A stretch of DNA of 64,000 nt from Anaeramoeba flamelloides (taxonomy: Eukaryota > Metamonada > Anaeramoebidae): the NCBI GenBank assembly GCA_027625915.1, contig JANTQA010000045.1:1736001-1800000 (forward strand), in the 5' to 3' direction. Positions 36,436-47,447 of the stretch are shown here, one piece after another. A program made the translations under genes and the position numbers. The notes beneath the pieces are model-generated. The model was not told the DNA's origin. It did no database searches and saw only the letters and a program-made list of their open reading frames with translations. Within the stretch, counting starts at the first letter, position 1; each line of letters starts with the position of its first letter.

Positions 36436-38480
36436 AAATTTGTAAAGTCACATGATCTTCAAATTATATTTTCCAGTAAACTGCTTTGAAAGTTGAGTAG
36501 TTGTGAATTTACAAAAAAAACGAATTGAGTGAAAATTGTCTAACCGACCTGTTTTGAATCCTTTAAGGCTGTTAAACCAAAGATTTGACTTTTTTTTTTG
36601 GATAAAGTATTTGAATATATGACCACACACTATTCAGATTTAAAACAAGGTTTGAGGTGCTTTCCTGATTTACTGGTATTGGTTTTTTGTAAGACCAAAC
36701 CTTTTTATTTCCTTTTCCCTATTTATTTTTAATATTTGAGTTACAGAAGTAAGTTGTAATTTATAGCTTCTGTTTGAAGTAAAATATGGAAGAGGAAGTG
36801 AAAATGTTTGATAATGAAAAAACAAATACCGTAATATAAATGTTTTGAAAATATTAATTGCTTTTTTTTTAAAGATTGAATTACAATTATAATTTCAAAT
36901 ATTGTCAAAAAAATTGATTTTTTTGTTAAACTTTTCATAAGAAGATCTTTTTTCGCAATTTTTTTCACAAAAAAATTCTTTTTTAATTTTTCAAAATCTT
37001 GGAAATTCGTATTGAAAATTGATTTAAAGAACAATATTTCTTATTTATGAATACGCCCTACCCATTAATGTGTTTCCTCTCTGACTGGCCAGTTACTATT
37101 TTGTGAAACCATTAAATATTGGTTCTGTGTTAATGTCAAAAATGTTGCTTTTTTTGATCAATAAAAATGCCTTACCATTATTTGAGGTTACATATTTTGT
37201 TTAATCGGAAAATAAAAAATCTAGATATTTTCCAAAAAATTGTCAAAAAACTTCAAGTTATACAAAGCAAGTAAAAAAAAAATACCAAAAAACACAATTC
37301 AGAAAAGGAAAACCAAAGCTGAAATGGTTTCTTGAATTCCATATTTTTAATTATACTTTAATCTTTAAGACACTTTTTCGGAAAGTTGAATGATCATTTT
37401 GTTACTCTTTATTGCTCATCAATGAGCATCCATTAGATGGACACATATAGCTACATTTACATTCTGTTTAAGGTTTATATTCAAATAACAATTCTATCTC
37501 TTCCTGTTATTGAAATTCAAATAGGATGAAATTTCTTCTAATTTTTGGCTTATTTTAAATTGTGAAATCTGGCTTTTACTTTCTTGTTCAAGGTTCACTC
37601 AATAATTGACTCAATATAGACCCGAAAAGGATAAGAAGTGTTGTTCCAAAGGATATCCAGTGATCACAAAATACAATCCATTTCTTTAAAAGAATCTTTA
37701 AATAAAAAAAAGGAACATTTTATAAACAAATTGTAAATTATTTCCTAGTTATTTTTCCAGAACATGAGTAAGTTGAAATTATTTTTTAGCATCCTTTCAT
37801 TCCGTGAGTATTCAAAAATAGTTTTCAAGAGTAGATTAATTCATTACACTTTAATTTTCAAAAAAAATCTCGAAAAATTAAGAAAAAATGTAAATTTGTT
37901 TTTAAATGCTCTTTTTCGAAAATTTTGTCATCTTTTTGAAATTACACCTATATTGGGGAAAAAAAAAAAAGAGATGGTATGGTAAAAATGTACAAATGGT
38001 ACTCCACCCTTTCCCAAAATCAAAACAATTGGTATGTTTTCTTTGTTTTTCGAGAATCAACTTTTCTTAAAAGTATTTTCCAGATTTAATATCGTTCTTT
38101 AATTTTCAATCGTGAACAATATACATTTTTCACAATTATTGATGACTGTTATTGGAATTCTAAATGGGTAAAATTTTTACACCATTTTCAATATGATCTT
38201 TTTATAAAATAGGCAACTTAAAACAGATGACAGTAATTTGTGGCTTTAATTTTCCAGGAAGTGATAATTTTTTCCCATAAATTATTCAAATACCAGTAAA
38301 TGTAAAACTTGAACATTAAAAAAAAAAAAAGACATGAGGTTCTTTGGAACCCATTTATACTCGAAGTAGTGAACCTACAAAACTATCCACTAAAAAAGGA
38401 AAATATTTGGCATTTATTTTTTTTATCTTTCTCTTTTTTGACTTTTACACAATTTTACTTTTTTAAAAGTTTGACAAGTT
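36436..38480. other. intergenic sequence upstream of the MBOAT gene
   Basis: Several 60-100 codon frames exist on both strands, but all are F/K/I/N-rich without pattern. The promoter of the acyltransferase gene should be near the right end. Confidence 0.4.
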
Positions 38481-41400
38481 ATGCTAACTCCCAAAACTAA
38501 CCGACACCATAAGAACAATGAACAGCTACCAGAACAGAAGAAAAGAAAAAGAACGCAAATCCATGTAAGTATACTGATAGTTCCTAATTTTTTTTTATAT
38601 CACTTGTTTTATTTGTTTTCCAATTTCTTTTTCCAACCGCCTCATCTAAAAGTGCCAAGAAAGAGTGTGGGTTTACTAAAACTGTTTCAAAAAAAAAAAA
38701 ACAACTTTTTCTTTGTGATCTACTTCTATTTTTTTCAAAAGAGAGTAATAAAAAGAACTTTAAAGTCTGTATAAAAAGGTAAACAACTAAATACCTAGAT
38801 TTGTGTTGGTAGTTATTCCAGATTGTATTTTTCACTTTTTGAAAATTACTTTCTATTTTGGAAAAAAAAGTAAAAAAGTTAAAACAGCAATAAAAAGTTC
38901 ACCATTCTCACTAATTAAAAATAAGATCCATTAATAAAAGAAAAAATAAAGGATTAAATATAAAAAGGTAGTTTGTTTGAAACGCCAGTTATTAATAGTA
39001 CTACCTTATAGTGGTTTTTTGTTTGAATGAACAATTATTCAAAATATTGAAAAAATCAAATTAAAACTAATGAAAATTTTATGTCAAATTTCAAGAAGGG
39101 AGTTCAATTAGTTCTCAGAAAATGACTTTTCTAATTTATTTTGGAAAGATCTTTTCTTTTTTTCAACTCATAATGTCGAAAAATTTAAAACTCTTGAAAT
39201 AAAATTTTTTTTTATGAATTGGAAAATAACAGAAATTTCCTGATTCTCTTCAGAACTTTCCGAATTTCGTGATCTGTGACAATTACTTTTAAGAGTAACA
39301 ACCCACTCATCGGCTTTAAACCAGGTTGAGACAAGAGAAAGAGATTTAATTCTGTAAAAAAATTTCGTTTTTTTTTTCGAAAATTTGTTGATTGTGTCAA
39401 AAGTTTCTTTTGACTAACCAAATTCGAAATTTAACTTGAAAAGTTTCAAAAATACAAATTTCGATTGACTTCATCTACTTTCTCCTTCATACTAAAGTAT
39501 GTTAGGGTTTAAGGGAGGGAGTATAACTATACTTGAAAATAAAGAGGAGTGACATTTGGCTAATTGAAAAAAAAAATCGATTTTAGTTTTTACTTGTTTT
39601 ATTTGAGAATTTCGAAAAGTTTTATGATCATTAAAAATTTTCTTCAAAACCCTCTCAAAACATACAAATTGTGATATTTTTAAATTTCCTTTCATTTACG
39701 TCCTTTGAAATCATTTTTTCAATTTACAATATTGTACTTCATTTCCCCCAAGAAAATAAAATTCGGATAATCCAACAGGGTTCTTCATAAAACGAAAAAA
39801 TGTTAAGGTTAAACCTAATAACATTCAAAAATTTGTTTTTTTTGTTCGTCTCTAGCACAAAGAAATCTTGTTATTTGTAAAAAACTGTTAAAAAATACAA
39901 TAAATGGAAAATATCCAAACAAACCCAAGAAATTTTGCAAACAGAAAATTCAAAAATATTAGACTTTCTTTCTATTTCAATCTTGATAAATGCGATATTT
40001 TGAAATTTCCTTCAAAAAATTTCCACATTTATTTTGCTATTAAAGAAGTCTTAAATGAACAAAAGGGAAGAAGGCAACTTCTGTTAAAAAAACTTTTTTT
40101 CAAATCAATTATTTTGCAATGCATCCAATATTTCCCTTTCTGATAAATTCACAAAAATATTTTTAATTTTTTGATCGCTTTTTATTTTTTGGATGTGTAC
40201 ATTTCATGGTTAACGAAGGAAAATCTAAAGATTACTATTTGTTGAAAAATAAATGGAACAAATTTTTCATTCAGCTTTCCAAAAAAAGATTATTTAAATC
40301 ATCTAACATTTCAATTTTTTAATTCTTAAAAGAAGCTTCAATTATTCATTTTTCCTTTGAGAATTGGGGACTTTGATAATTTTATTTTAATTCTTGTTAT
40401 GTGTTTTTATCTTGTAGAAAGCTGAATGAAAAATTTGATCTTTTTATTTTACAATAAACAGTACTGATAAATTTAAAAAAATCTTTAAAACTTTTTTATT
40501 TTATTTTCTATTTTTCAAAATGTTTTTATGAACTTTTGAAGAAAGAATTTTATTCATCAAAATACAAAGAAAACTTGTAAAATCGTTGATAACAAGACTT
40601 TAATGGAAAAAAAAAATCCTTTGAAAGTAGGTTTACAAGATATAAAAAAATGGAAATTGAACCCTAAAGTTTAAAACTTTTTTTTTTGAATTTTTCAGTG
40701 TTTAAATTATACAAAATTTGATCCTTTATTTTTAGAATTTCTTTTTAAATACAGTCAGTTCCACTTTTAAGACACAAACTTTCAACGAAATTTAAGGTAC
40801 AAGAAAAGTCTCAAATTAAGGCGCAAAAAATTTCAAACTTTTCTTTAAATTAATACTGATAAATTCAAATAAATATTTGAAAATTTTTACTTCACTTTCC
40901 ATTTTACAAATTTTTTCCCTTAGATTTGGATAAAGCATTTTATTGCTTTAAATCAGAAGTAACTTTGCAAAATTAGTTGATCTTTGAAATATTCCTACTC
41001 ATAAGAACTGTTTGAAAAGTTGAGTTGATAGAGTTATCAATGGAAATTGAATAAAAAGTTTATTACAGGTGTTTGAATTTACCAGTATTGAAAAAAAAGA
41101 AAAGTAGCGAATGTGATTAAAATCATGAGTATAAGCATTTTATTGAATTTTAGTTTCAAAAAGTTGACAAAAGTTGGATCAATTAGAAAACTTTTTGAAA
41201 AAAGAAAAAAATTAAATAAAAAAGAAGATTGCCTCTTTTTAATTTTTTTTTCTTACCATTGGGCAATTGTTTAAACTTTCGTTTTTTTTTTTCTTTTTCT
41301 TTTTCTTCAAAGAATTATTGTTGTTTTGTCTTCTTCGTTTTGTTTTGTTGCTTTTTGATTTTCTTTTTTCTTATTTGGTGTTCAACCATTTTTTCCTTTA

Positions 41401-43693
41401 CCAAGCAAATAATCTACCAACCCTAAAATACTTGAAAATTCGTGTCTATTTCCAACCCAAAAACAACTAAACAATTCCGTCCTTTAGATTAATGTTTTTT
41501 TTTTGTAGTCCTGGATATTTATTGTTCTCTTGGCTCTTTAAAAAATAACAAAAAATGACAAAAAAAAATGATTTAGTGTAACCTTTTCAATTTATATACT
41601 ATGAGTGATGCTTTAATCGTTTAGCCTTTTAATTTTCGATAATTTGGGTGCATTTTAACGAGGAAAAATTTTTGGTCTAAGTGTCTAGTCACACCCATCA
41701 ATTTGATCCATACTCGAGGAGCCGCTTATCACCAAAATTGAGATTGTGAAATTTCACTTCTTTTGATTTAAAAATTCAAATAACCACCAAAATAGAATTT
41801 CCTTTGATCTTTAATTGCAAAAATGCAAAAAAAAAAAATTTCAATAGAGATTTCAATTCCAAAAAATTAATAGTTGAAAAAAAAATTATATATCTTAAAA
41901 AAAATATTCATTTAATAAAAAAAAAAAAAGTTTAAAAGGATCTTTGAAAAAATAAATTCAATAAACAAAATAACAGTTTAAAAGGATTCTCTATTTCAAA
42001 AAAATGATCTTTCAAATAAAATATAATTAATTTTTTCTTGTTTTATATTTCCAAAGGGTTAAATTTTTTCCAATTTGAAAAAAATTGTTTTCCATAAGTA
42101 TAAAATCAATTTAATTCAATTTAATCTAATCTGTGGTGGTAATATAACCTCTAAATTAGAAAAAGTAAGGATTTTGTGAATTTCTTGATAAAAAAATAAC
42201 TCATTTGAAAAAGTAAAAAAATGAAAAAAAAGAAAAAATCTTCAAGATCTTAAAAATCACCAAAGAGAGACACTTTCAAACTCACAAAGTTGTCTTCAAA
42301 ATCATAATAAATGCCGATTATAAATTGAAAATTGAGATTCGATCTTTGATTTACTTTTTCTCAAAACTTTACAAAAAAATTAAATTATTTTTATTTTTAT
42401 TTACTTAACAAACAAATAAACAAACACTAACCAAATAAAAAAAAAAATAAAATAAAAAAAAAAAATAATAATAAAAACCTTCAAAAGTTTGAAACACCAC
42501 CAATTGATTTAATAAACAAAAACAATGTTTTCGAAATATTAAAAGGCTTTAAAGTCTCAGCAGTGATTGCAGTCATATTTTTTATTGTGATACAAGTATC
42601 AGGAATGAAATGCATTACTCATCGGCCACAAATCCATAAAGTTGTAAATATATATGAAAGATGGTGGAAATTACTCTATTTGATTCCATTGGCAAACATA
42701 GGAACATACATATCGTGGGCATTGAAACGATTGTATTTGAAGAGGACTATTTCGCGGAAATTTACGAAAAATGCATTGACCCTTTTGATTGTGATTCTCC
42801 CATTTGAATTATTTATTTTAAGGCCAAGAAAATTCAATGTCTGGGCAGGATTATTTTTATCATTATCGTGCATGACTGCAACTTTCAAAAGCTGGTCATA
42901 TGTTATGACGTTATTTGATGACTTGGACAAGGCAAATAACGAAGAGGAAAAGCAACAAGTTCTGAAAAGACATCAATCACATGGCTCATTAAAAGAATTT
43001 TCACATTTTTTAATCAGACCCTGGTTAATTTATGAACTTGAGCCCCCATTAAAAGACAAAATTGAATGGAAAGTGATTAAAAAGTTAATAATTCTTGCAC
43101 TCATTTCAAATTTCACCTTTTCACTTATTATTGGATTTGGCTTCCAACCAATTTATAGTTTAGAATCTCCATGGAAAAATTTGTTTCCTAATATGGTCTG
43201 CCTTGCTCCATACACCTTACTGTTCTGGACAAATATTTTTCTCTTCTTTTTCCATTGTGTATTATGCCTAATTGGGGAACTGTCGAGATACAAGCCCAGA
43301 GGGTATTATGGCGCTTGGTGGAACCAAAGCACCTTAACAAACTTTTGGAGAGATTGGAACAGACCAGTTCATTTTTTTGCCATAAAATATATATACCTTC
43401 CCTGCAAAAGAGCCGGCATTTCCAGTAATGTCTCCGGTATTATTGTTTTTTTAATTTCTGGTCTTTTGCATGAATATTTGCTTTGGGGAATGTTTGGTAG
43501 CTGGAACTTTTGGGTATTACTCATATTACTCGGTCAGCCTTTAACAATGATTATTGAAAAAAAAATTCCAAAGTCTTTAATAAATATTGCAGGAGAAGTG
43601 TTAAAATTTATTACATTCTTTGGGGGGCTCATCTTTCTTGAAATATTTTATCTTAGAAAATATCTCCAAAGAAATCCAGAATATTTGGATTAA
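38481..43693 (+). CDS. DGAT1-like MBOAT acyltransferase, two exons
   Basis: Exon 1 is 38481-38564 (28 residues, Lys/Arg/Asn-rich) and ends at a perfect GTAAGT donor. Exon 2 is 42488-43693, entered after TTCAAAAG. Both junctions fall between codons, giving 429 residues. The family transfers fatty acyl groups from acyl-CoA to diacylglycerol or sterol in the ER membrane. Exon 2 reads as eight or nine hydrophobic segments. It contains YYGAWWN at about residue 301, the equivalent of the FYxDWWN motif, then FWRDWNRPVH and YIYLPC, which are closer to DGAT1 than to sterol acyltransferases. The catalytic histidine is His356 in SGLLHEYLLWG. The acidic residue of FYxDWWN is replaced by Ala, which is odd. 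The charged cytosolic N-terminus followed by ETPPIDLI fits DGAT1 layout. The first ATG inside exon 2 (42605) would delete the first membrane segment, which argues for the upstream exon. Confidence 0.75.
40240..40455. repeat. hairpin of two opposed 165 bp repeat cores
   Basis: AAATTTTTCATTCAGCTTTC at about 40260 and its complement at about 40424 form the arms. The same core occurs at 30.15 and 32.09 kb. Confidence 0.5.
40752..40835. mobile_element. mariner-type MITE, copy 6 (left half only)
   Basis: TA followed by CAGTCAGTTCCACTTTTAAG and the usual first arm, ending near AAGGCGCAAAA. The second arm is missing. It interrupts the dispersed repeat at a TTTTTAAATA site that is intact near 19.98 kb, so the insertion point is known to the base. 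Confidence 0.7.
41630..42370. repeat. dispersed repeat, intronic copy
   Basis: Diverged copy of 19.31-20.42 kb, located just before the 3' splice site of the MBOAT intron. Confidence 0.45.
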
Positions 43694-43950
43694 TTATTTT
43701 TTTTACTTATTTTTATTTTTATTTTTTTTTTAACCTCAGTTTTCTTTTTTAAAAACAAGATAAATAAATAACCAAAAAAATTTTTTTTTTTTTTTTTTTT
43801 TTTTTCCGATTAAAGAGTGAGTAATTTTTTAATAAATACACAAGTGTAAATATTGAATGTTGTAAAAAAAGAGTTTTTACAATTTTAAAGATAAATAAAA
43901 AGTTGGATGTATTTATCCAAATTTTCTTTAAAGTAAAAAAACATCCGTTA

Positions 43951-44149
43951 CAGTTAGTTACACCTATAAGACACAAATTTCCAACAAAATTTAAGGCACA
44001 TAAAAAATCAAAAATTAAGTAACAAAAGACAAATTCTAGTAAAATAATTTGGATATAAAAAAAAAATTCCAAAAAAAGTGATTTAATTTTGGATTTTTTT
44101 GTGCATTAAATTTAGTTGAAAGTTTCTGTCTTAAAAGTGAAACTGGCTA
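43951..44149. mobile_element. mariner-type MITE, copy 7 (worn)
   Basis: TA then CAGTTAGTTACACCTATAAG, with a right end GTGAAACTGGCTA. It lies 260 bp downstream of the MBOAT stop codon. The 107-codon minus frame at 43749-44072 is a read across it and an adjacent homopolymer run. Confidence 0.65.
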
Positions 44150-44764
44150 TCTGAATTTTGAGTTGCAATGGATTTTGAATATACAATCATCTGGTGAACC
44201 CCATTATTTTGTTCGAAAAATGATTTTTTTTATAAAATCGAGAGATTGGTGTTCACCAAATAATTTTTTGATTAAAATTATTGTTAGTCTAAAAATAATC
44301 AGATCTGATATTTACTATTATCGAAATATGGATCAATGTTAGTGAATTGTATTTATCTCTAAAATTGTAAAAACTCTATTTTTTACAACATTCAATATTT
44401 ACGCTAAACGACCATTAAAAAATTTTTTGAAAAAAAAATAGAATCTTTTACTAATTTTAATCTTTTGAATAACTTCAATTCATTTAAACAATATTGGTGA
44501 ATAAAAGATCTTAGATCAAAAAATACTTTTAAAAACATTTTTCATTTTTTGTTGAAAAATCCAATTTTTCAGGTTTTTTTTACATTATTTTCAATTTAAT
44601 AGTAAAAAATTTTAAATATTTTTTTCTTCTCAGAGAAGAGATCATTTTATAATATTTTAAAAGCACTTTAAATACAGTGAATATATTTTAGATAAGGTAT
44701 CAATTATTTAGACTATTAAAGAATTATTTGTTCTTTTAAATTATAAACAATATTTTTTTTTTTT

Positions 44765-45190
44765 GATTTTTCCGTTAGGTTTTTCAGAATTAAATAGAAT
44801 GGATTGTAAATCGAAGAAATTTTCTCTATACTTTTAAACCCTGAAAAACCTAGGACACCCACGTTAGGTTTTTTTTAATTTTTGAAATCAAAAGAAAATT
44901 TATTAAAATTTTCGGTTTATTTCAAAAAAGAAAAAAAAAACACCATTATGTTTTCCAGAATACAAAAGAATAGCTTAAAATCAAAGATTTTACTCAATTC
45001 TTTTAGATACTGGAAAACCACTTTTAACTTTTCGTGAGTTTTCTGTTTATTTCTAAAGTAAAAAAAACCTAGAACACTTCACAAATAAAATAGAAAACAT
45101 CAAAAAAATCCAGAACACTTAACATATAAAACAAAAAACCTCAAGAAAAGCTAGGCACTTTTGGACACTTGACGGACACGGAATATTTAT
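44765..45190. repeat. hairpin-array repeat, copy
   Basis: GTTAGGTTTTT-jointed palindromes, ending GGACACTTGACGGACACGG. Nested in the long dispersed repeat. Confidence 0.6.
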
Positions 45191-45919
45191 CATAAGTTAG
45201 ATTTTTTCTGTATTTGGATTTTTTTAGATGAGTAAGTGTTTTCAAAACTATTAGTTATTATCAATTCAGAAAAATATCACAAAGTTGAATTTAAGTAAAA
45301 TTCATTTTTACATCCATTTAAGAATTTTTACCCCCAAAATAGGCCTTTTTTTCTTGATACGAAACGTTTAAAAATCCTGGTATTACTTACAAGAATAAAT
45401 ACAAGATTCCCAAGATTTTTAAGAACTGGAGTGTTGATCCTATTGTGAATAAATTTTACATTAAGACTGAAAGGTTAATTAAGGTATGAATTATGTAGAA
45501 CTTTAGTTTTTCATATTATTGTAATATATTAATGAAGAGAATAAAAAGTTTGTTTTTAAGGGAGTAGCCAAGGTAAAGAAAAATTTTTCACTTTTTTGCA
45601 ATTCCGATGAGGATCAGAAAATAACATTTTTTACTCTGGTTGTACCTCATTGATTTTTATTATTTAAAGTACTTCGTTCATTAGATTTTTTTAATTTTTT
45701 TTTCAATGTCTCAAAGAAATTGCCACAATAGAATCTTGAGTTGAATTGCAAAAAATAGTGTTTTGAATGTTCAATAACTTATCTTTTATCCTTCTCTCAA
45801 CATTCTATTGTGGCATTTAATTTTTTCATTTTTTATTTTTTCATTATTTTTGTGATTTTTTTAATCCTGACAAGATAAAGCAATTAGAAATATTTTTTTA
45901 TTAGTGGCATTTGAGATTA

Positions 45920-46318
45920 CAGCTGTTCCAAGACTACTGTGAAATTTTATATGAATCAAATTTTGATGCTGATATAGATTTTTCAAAAGTTAGATATGAG
46001 CATAAGAAAACTCCAATTGAAAAAAAATTTTCACAAATGAACTTATTTCAAAAATTTTTTTTTGATACAAGAAATATTAATTTTCAGATCCCTAAATTGC
46101 TTCAAACCAGGAAAATCTGTTGAGATGCCACTTAAAAGTTTCTCTTGAAATACCAAAAATATTTTTGATCTTATCACAAGAAAATCTTTGAAATAAGTTC
46201 ATTTGTGAAATTTTTTTTCAATATGAGCTTTCTTATCCTCATATCTAACTTTTGAAAAATCTATATCAGCATCAAAATTTGATTCATATAAAATTTCACG
46301 GTAGCCTTGGAAAGACTG
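45920..46318. mobile_element. TA-flanked foldback family 2, copy 1
   Basis: TA (45918-45919 and 46319-46320) bounds inverted arms of about 150 bp. The left arm starts CAGCTGTTCCAAGACTACTG and the right, read in complement, CAGTCTTTCCAAGGCTACCG. Long identical stretches such as GATGCTGATATAGATTTTTC occur in both arms. The 70-codon frame at 45911-46123 is simply the left arm read through. A second, diverged copy is at 62.69 kb. Confidence 0.75.
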
Positions 46319-47447
46319 TAATGGATTTTGTTTAAAAAGAACAACAACATTACAATTGAAAGAATCATAAAAGGAAACATAAATGGGACTTAAATAGCTA
46401 GAAGGATTCCAAAATTAGAATAATTAAGTCAAATTATAACTTGTTAGGATTTTAAATCGTTGGGTTTAGTGGAATTGGAGAAGTGAATATGATTATATGT
46501 TATCAAAGTTTAAACCACAAAATAGCCATAAGTTTTATTCAAACAATCTGGAATTATCTTCTCCCAAAAAAAAAAACAAAACCCCATTCTAAAAATTTGG
46601 ACACATCTAAAATCAAAAATAGGAAAACAAAAACTCAATTTATTATATTTTCCAAACGTAATATAAAACCGTATTTAAATAAAATAATATTAATGTTTTT
46701 TTTAAGTAATCATTTTCATCCAAATATAAGAAAACAATATAAAACAAAAAATCAAAACAAGTCTATCCAAAATAAGGAAACGAGCTGAAATGAAAGAGTT
46801 TGAACAAAAAATATATTGGTAGATTTGTTAAAATTACACCAACAATGGTTGATCGATCAAATGATAAGATACCATGCACCGGTTGTATGTGGATTTTTCA
46901 ATTTTTGAAACTCAACACTAAACTTCTATCAACCATCTATAAAAAATTTTCAGATCTAACTAAACAGATTAAGTAACTGAAAAATTGAAAACGAAAACAA
47001 AAACAAAAAAGACAAAAAATGTAATAGTTTGTTGAATTAAAATTAATTTCGAATTGGATGTAAATCATGTTATTGTTATTTTTCCAACTGTTTAAAATGT
47101 GTCCAAATTAATGGAATTAAGTTTATTTTAATAAAAAAATAATAATTATATCAATATAATCTCAATTTTTTTATTGTTGAACATTACTAAAAAAAAAAAT
47201 ATCAAATAATTTTTTTAAAATAATTTTTAGAGAATCTATGATCACACGCCACTAAAATAAAATGTTCTTATCTCATCTCTCTCAAATTTTTATCATGTCT
47301 TATGGTGTAGCTACTCCCTAAAAAAACGTACTAAAATATAAAGGAGTGTGAAGAATTGAGAAGTGTGAAAATTCTTTGGAAAATTCAGGTGATTTTTTGA
47401 AGGAGCAAAAAGTTGTAATTTTCATTTTTTAAAAACTTTACAAAGTT

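Larger units (their letters stand above)
38565..42487 (+). other. 3.9 kb intron of the MBOAT gene
   Basis: Bounded by GTAAGT and AAAAG. It carries the 40.24-40.45 kb hairpin, a truncated MITE (40752), and the 40.7-42.4 kb dispersed repeat that is also found at 19.3-20.4 kb. No coding frame in it looks real. Confidence 0.6.
44460..47125. repeat. long dispersed repeat, copy 2
   Basis: Collinear with 10.5-11.84 kb, the right part of the centre of the 6.9 kb palindrome, but enlarged by a nested hairpin array (44.76-45.19 kb) and a foldback element (45.92-46.32 kb). The frame at 46483-46788 is not matched by an open frame in the other copy. Confidence 0.55.

Noticed and set aside
43749-44072. 107-codon minus-strand ORF
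   Set aside because: Read across a MITE and a poly-T run.
45911-46123. 70-codon ORF with good amino-acid mix (YCEILYESNFDADIDFSKVR)
   Set aside because: It is one arm of a TA-flanked foldback element and recurs inverted 200 bp later, so the protein-like look is not evidence of a gene.
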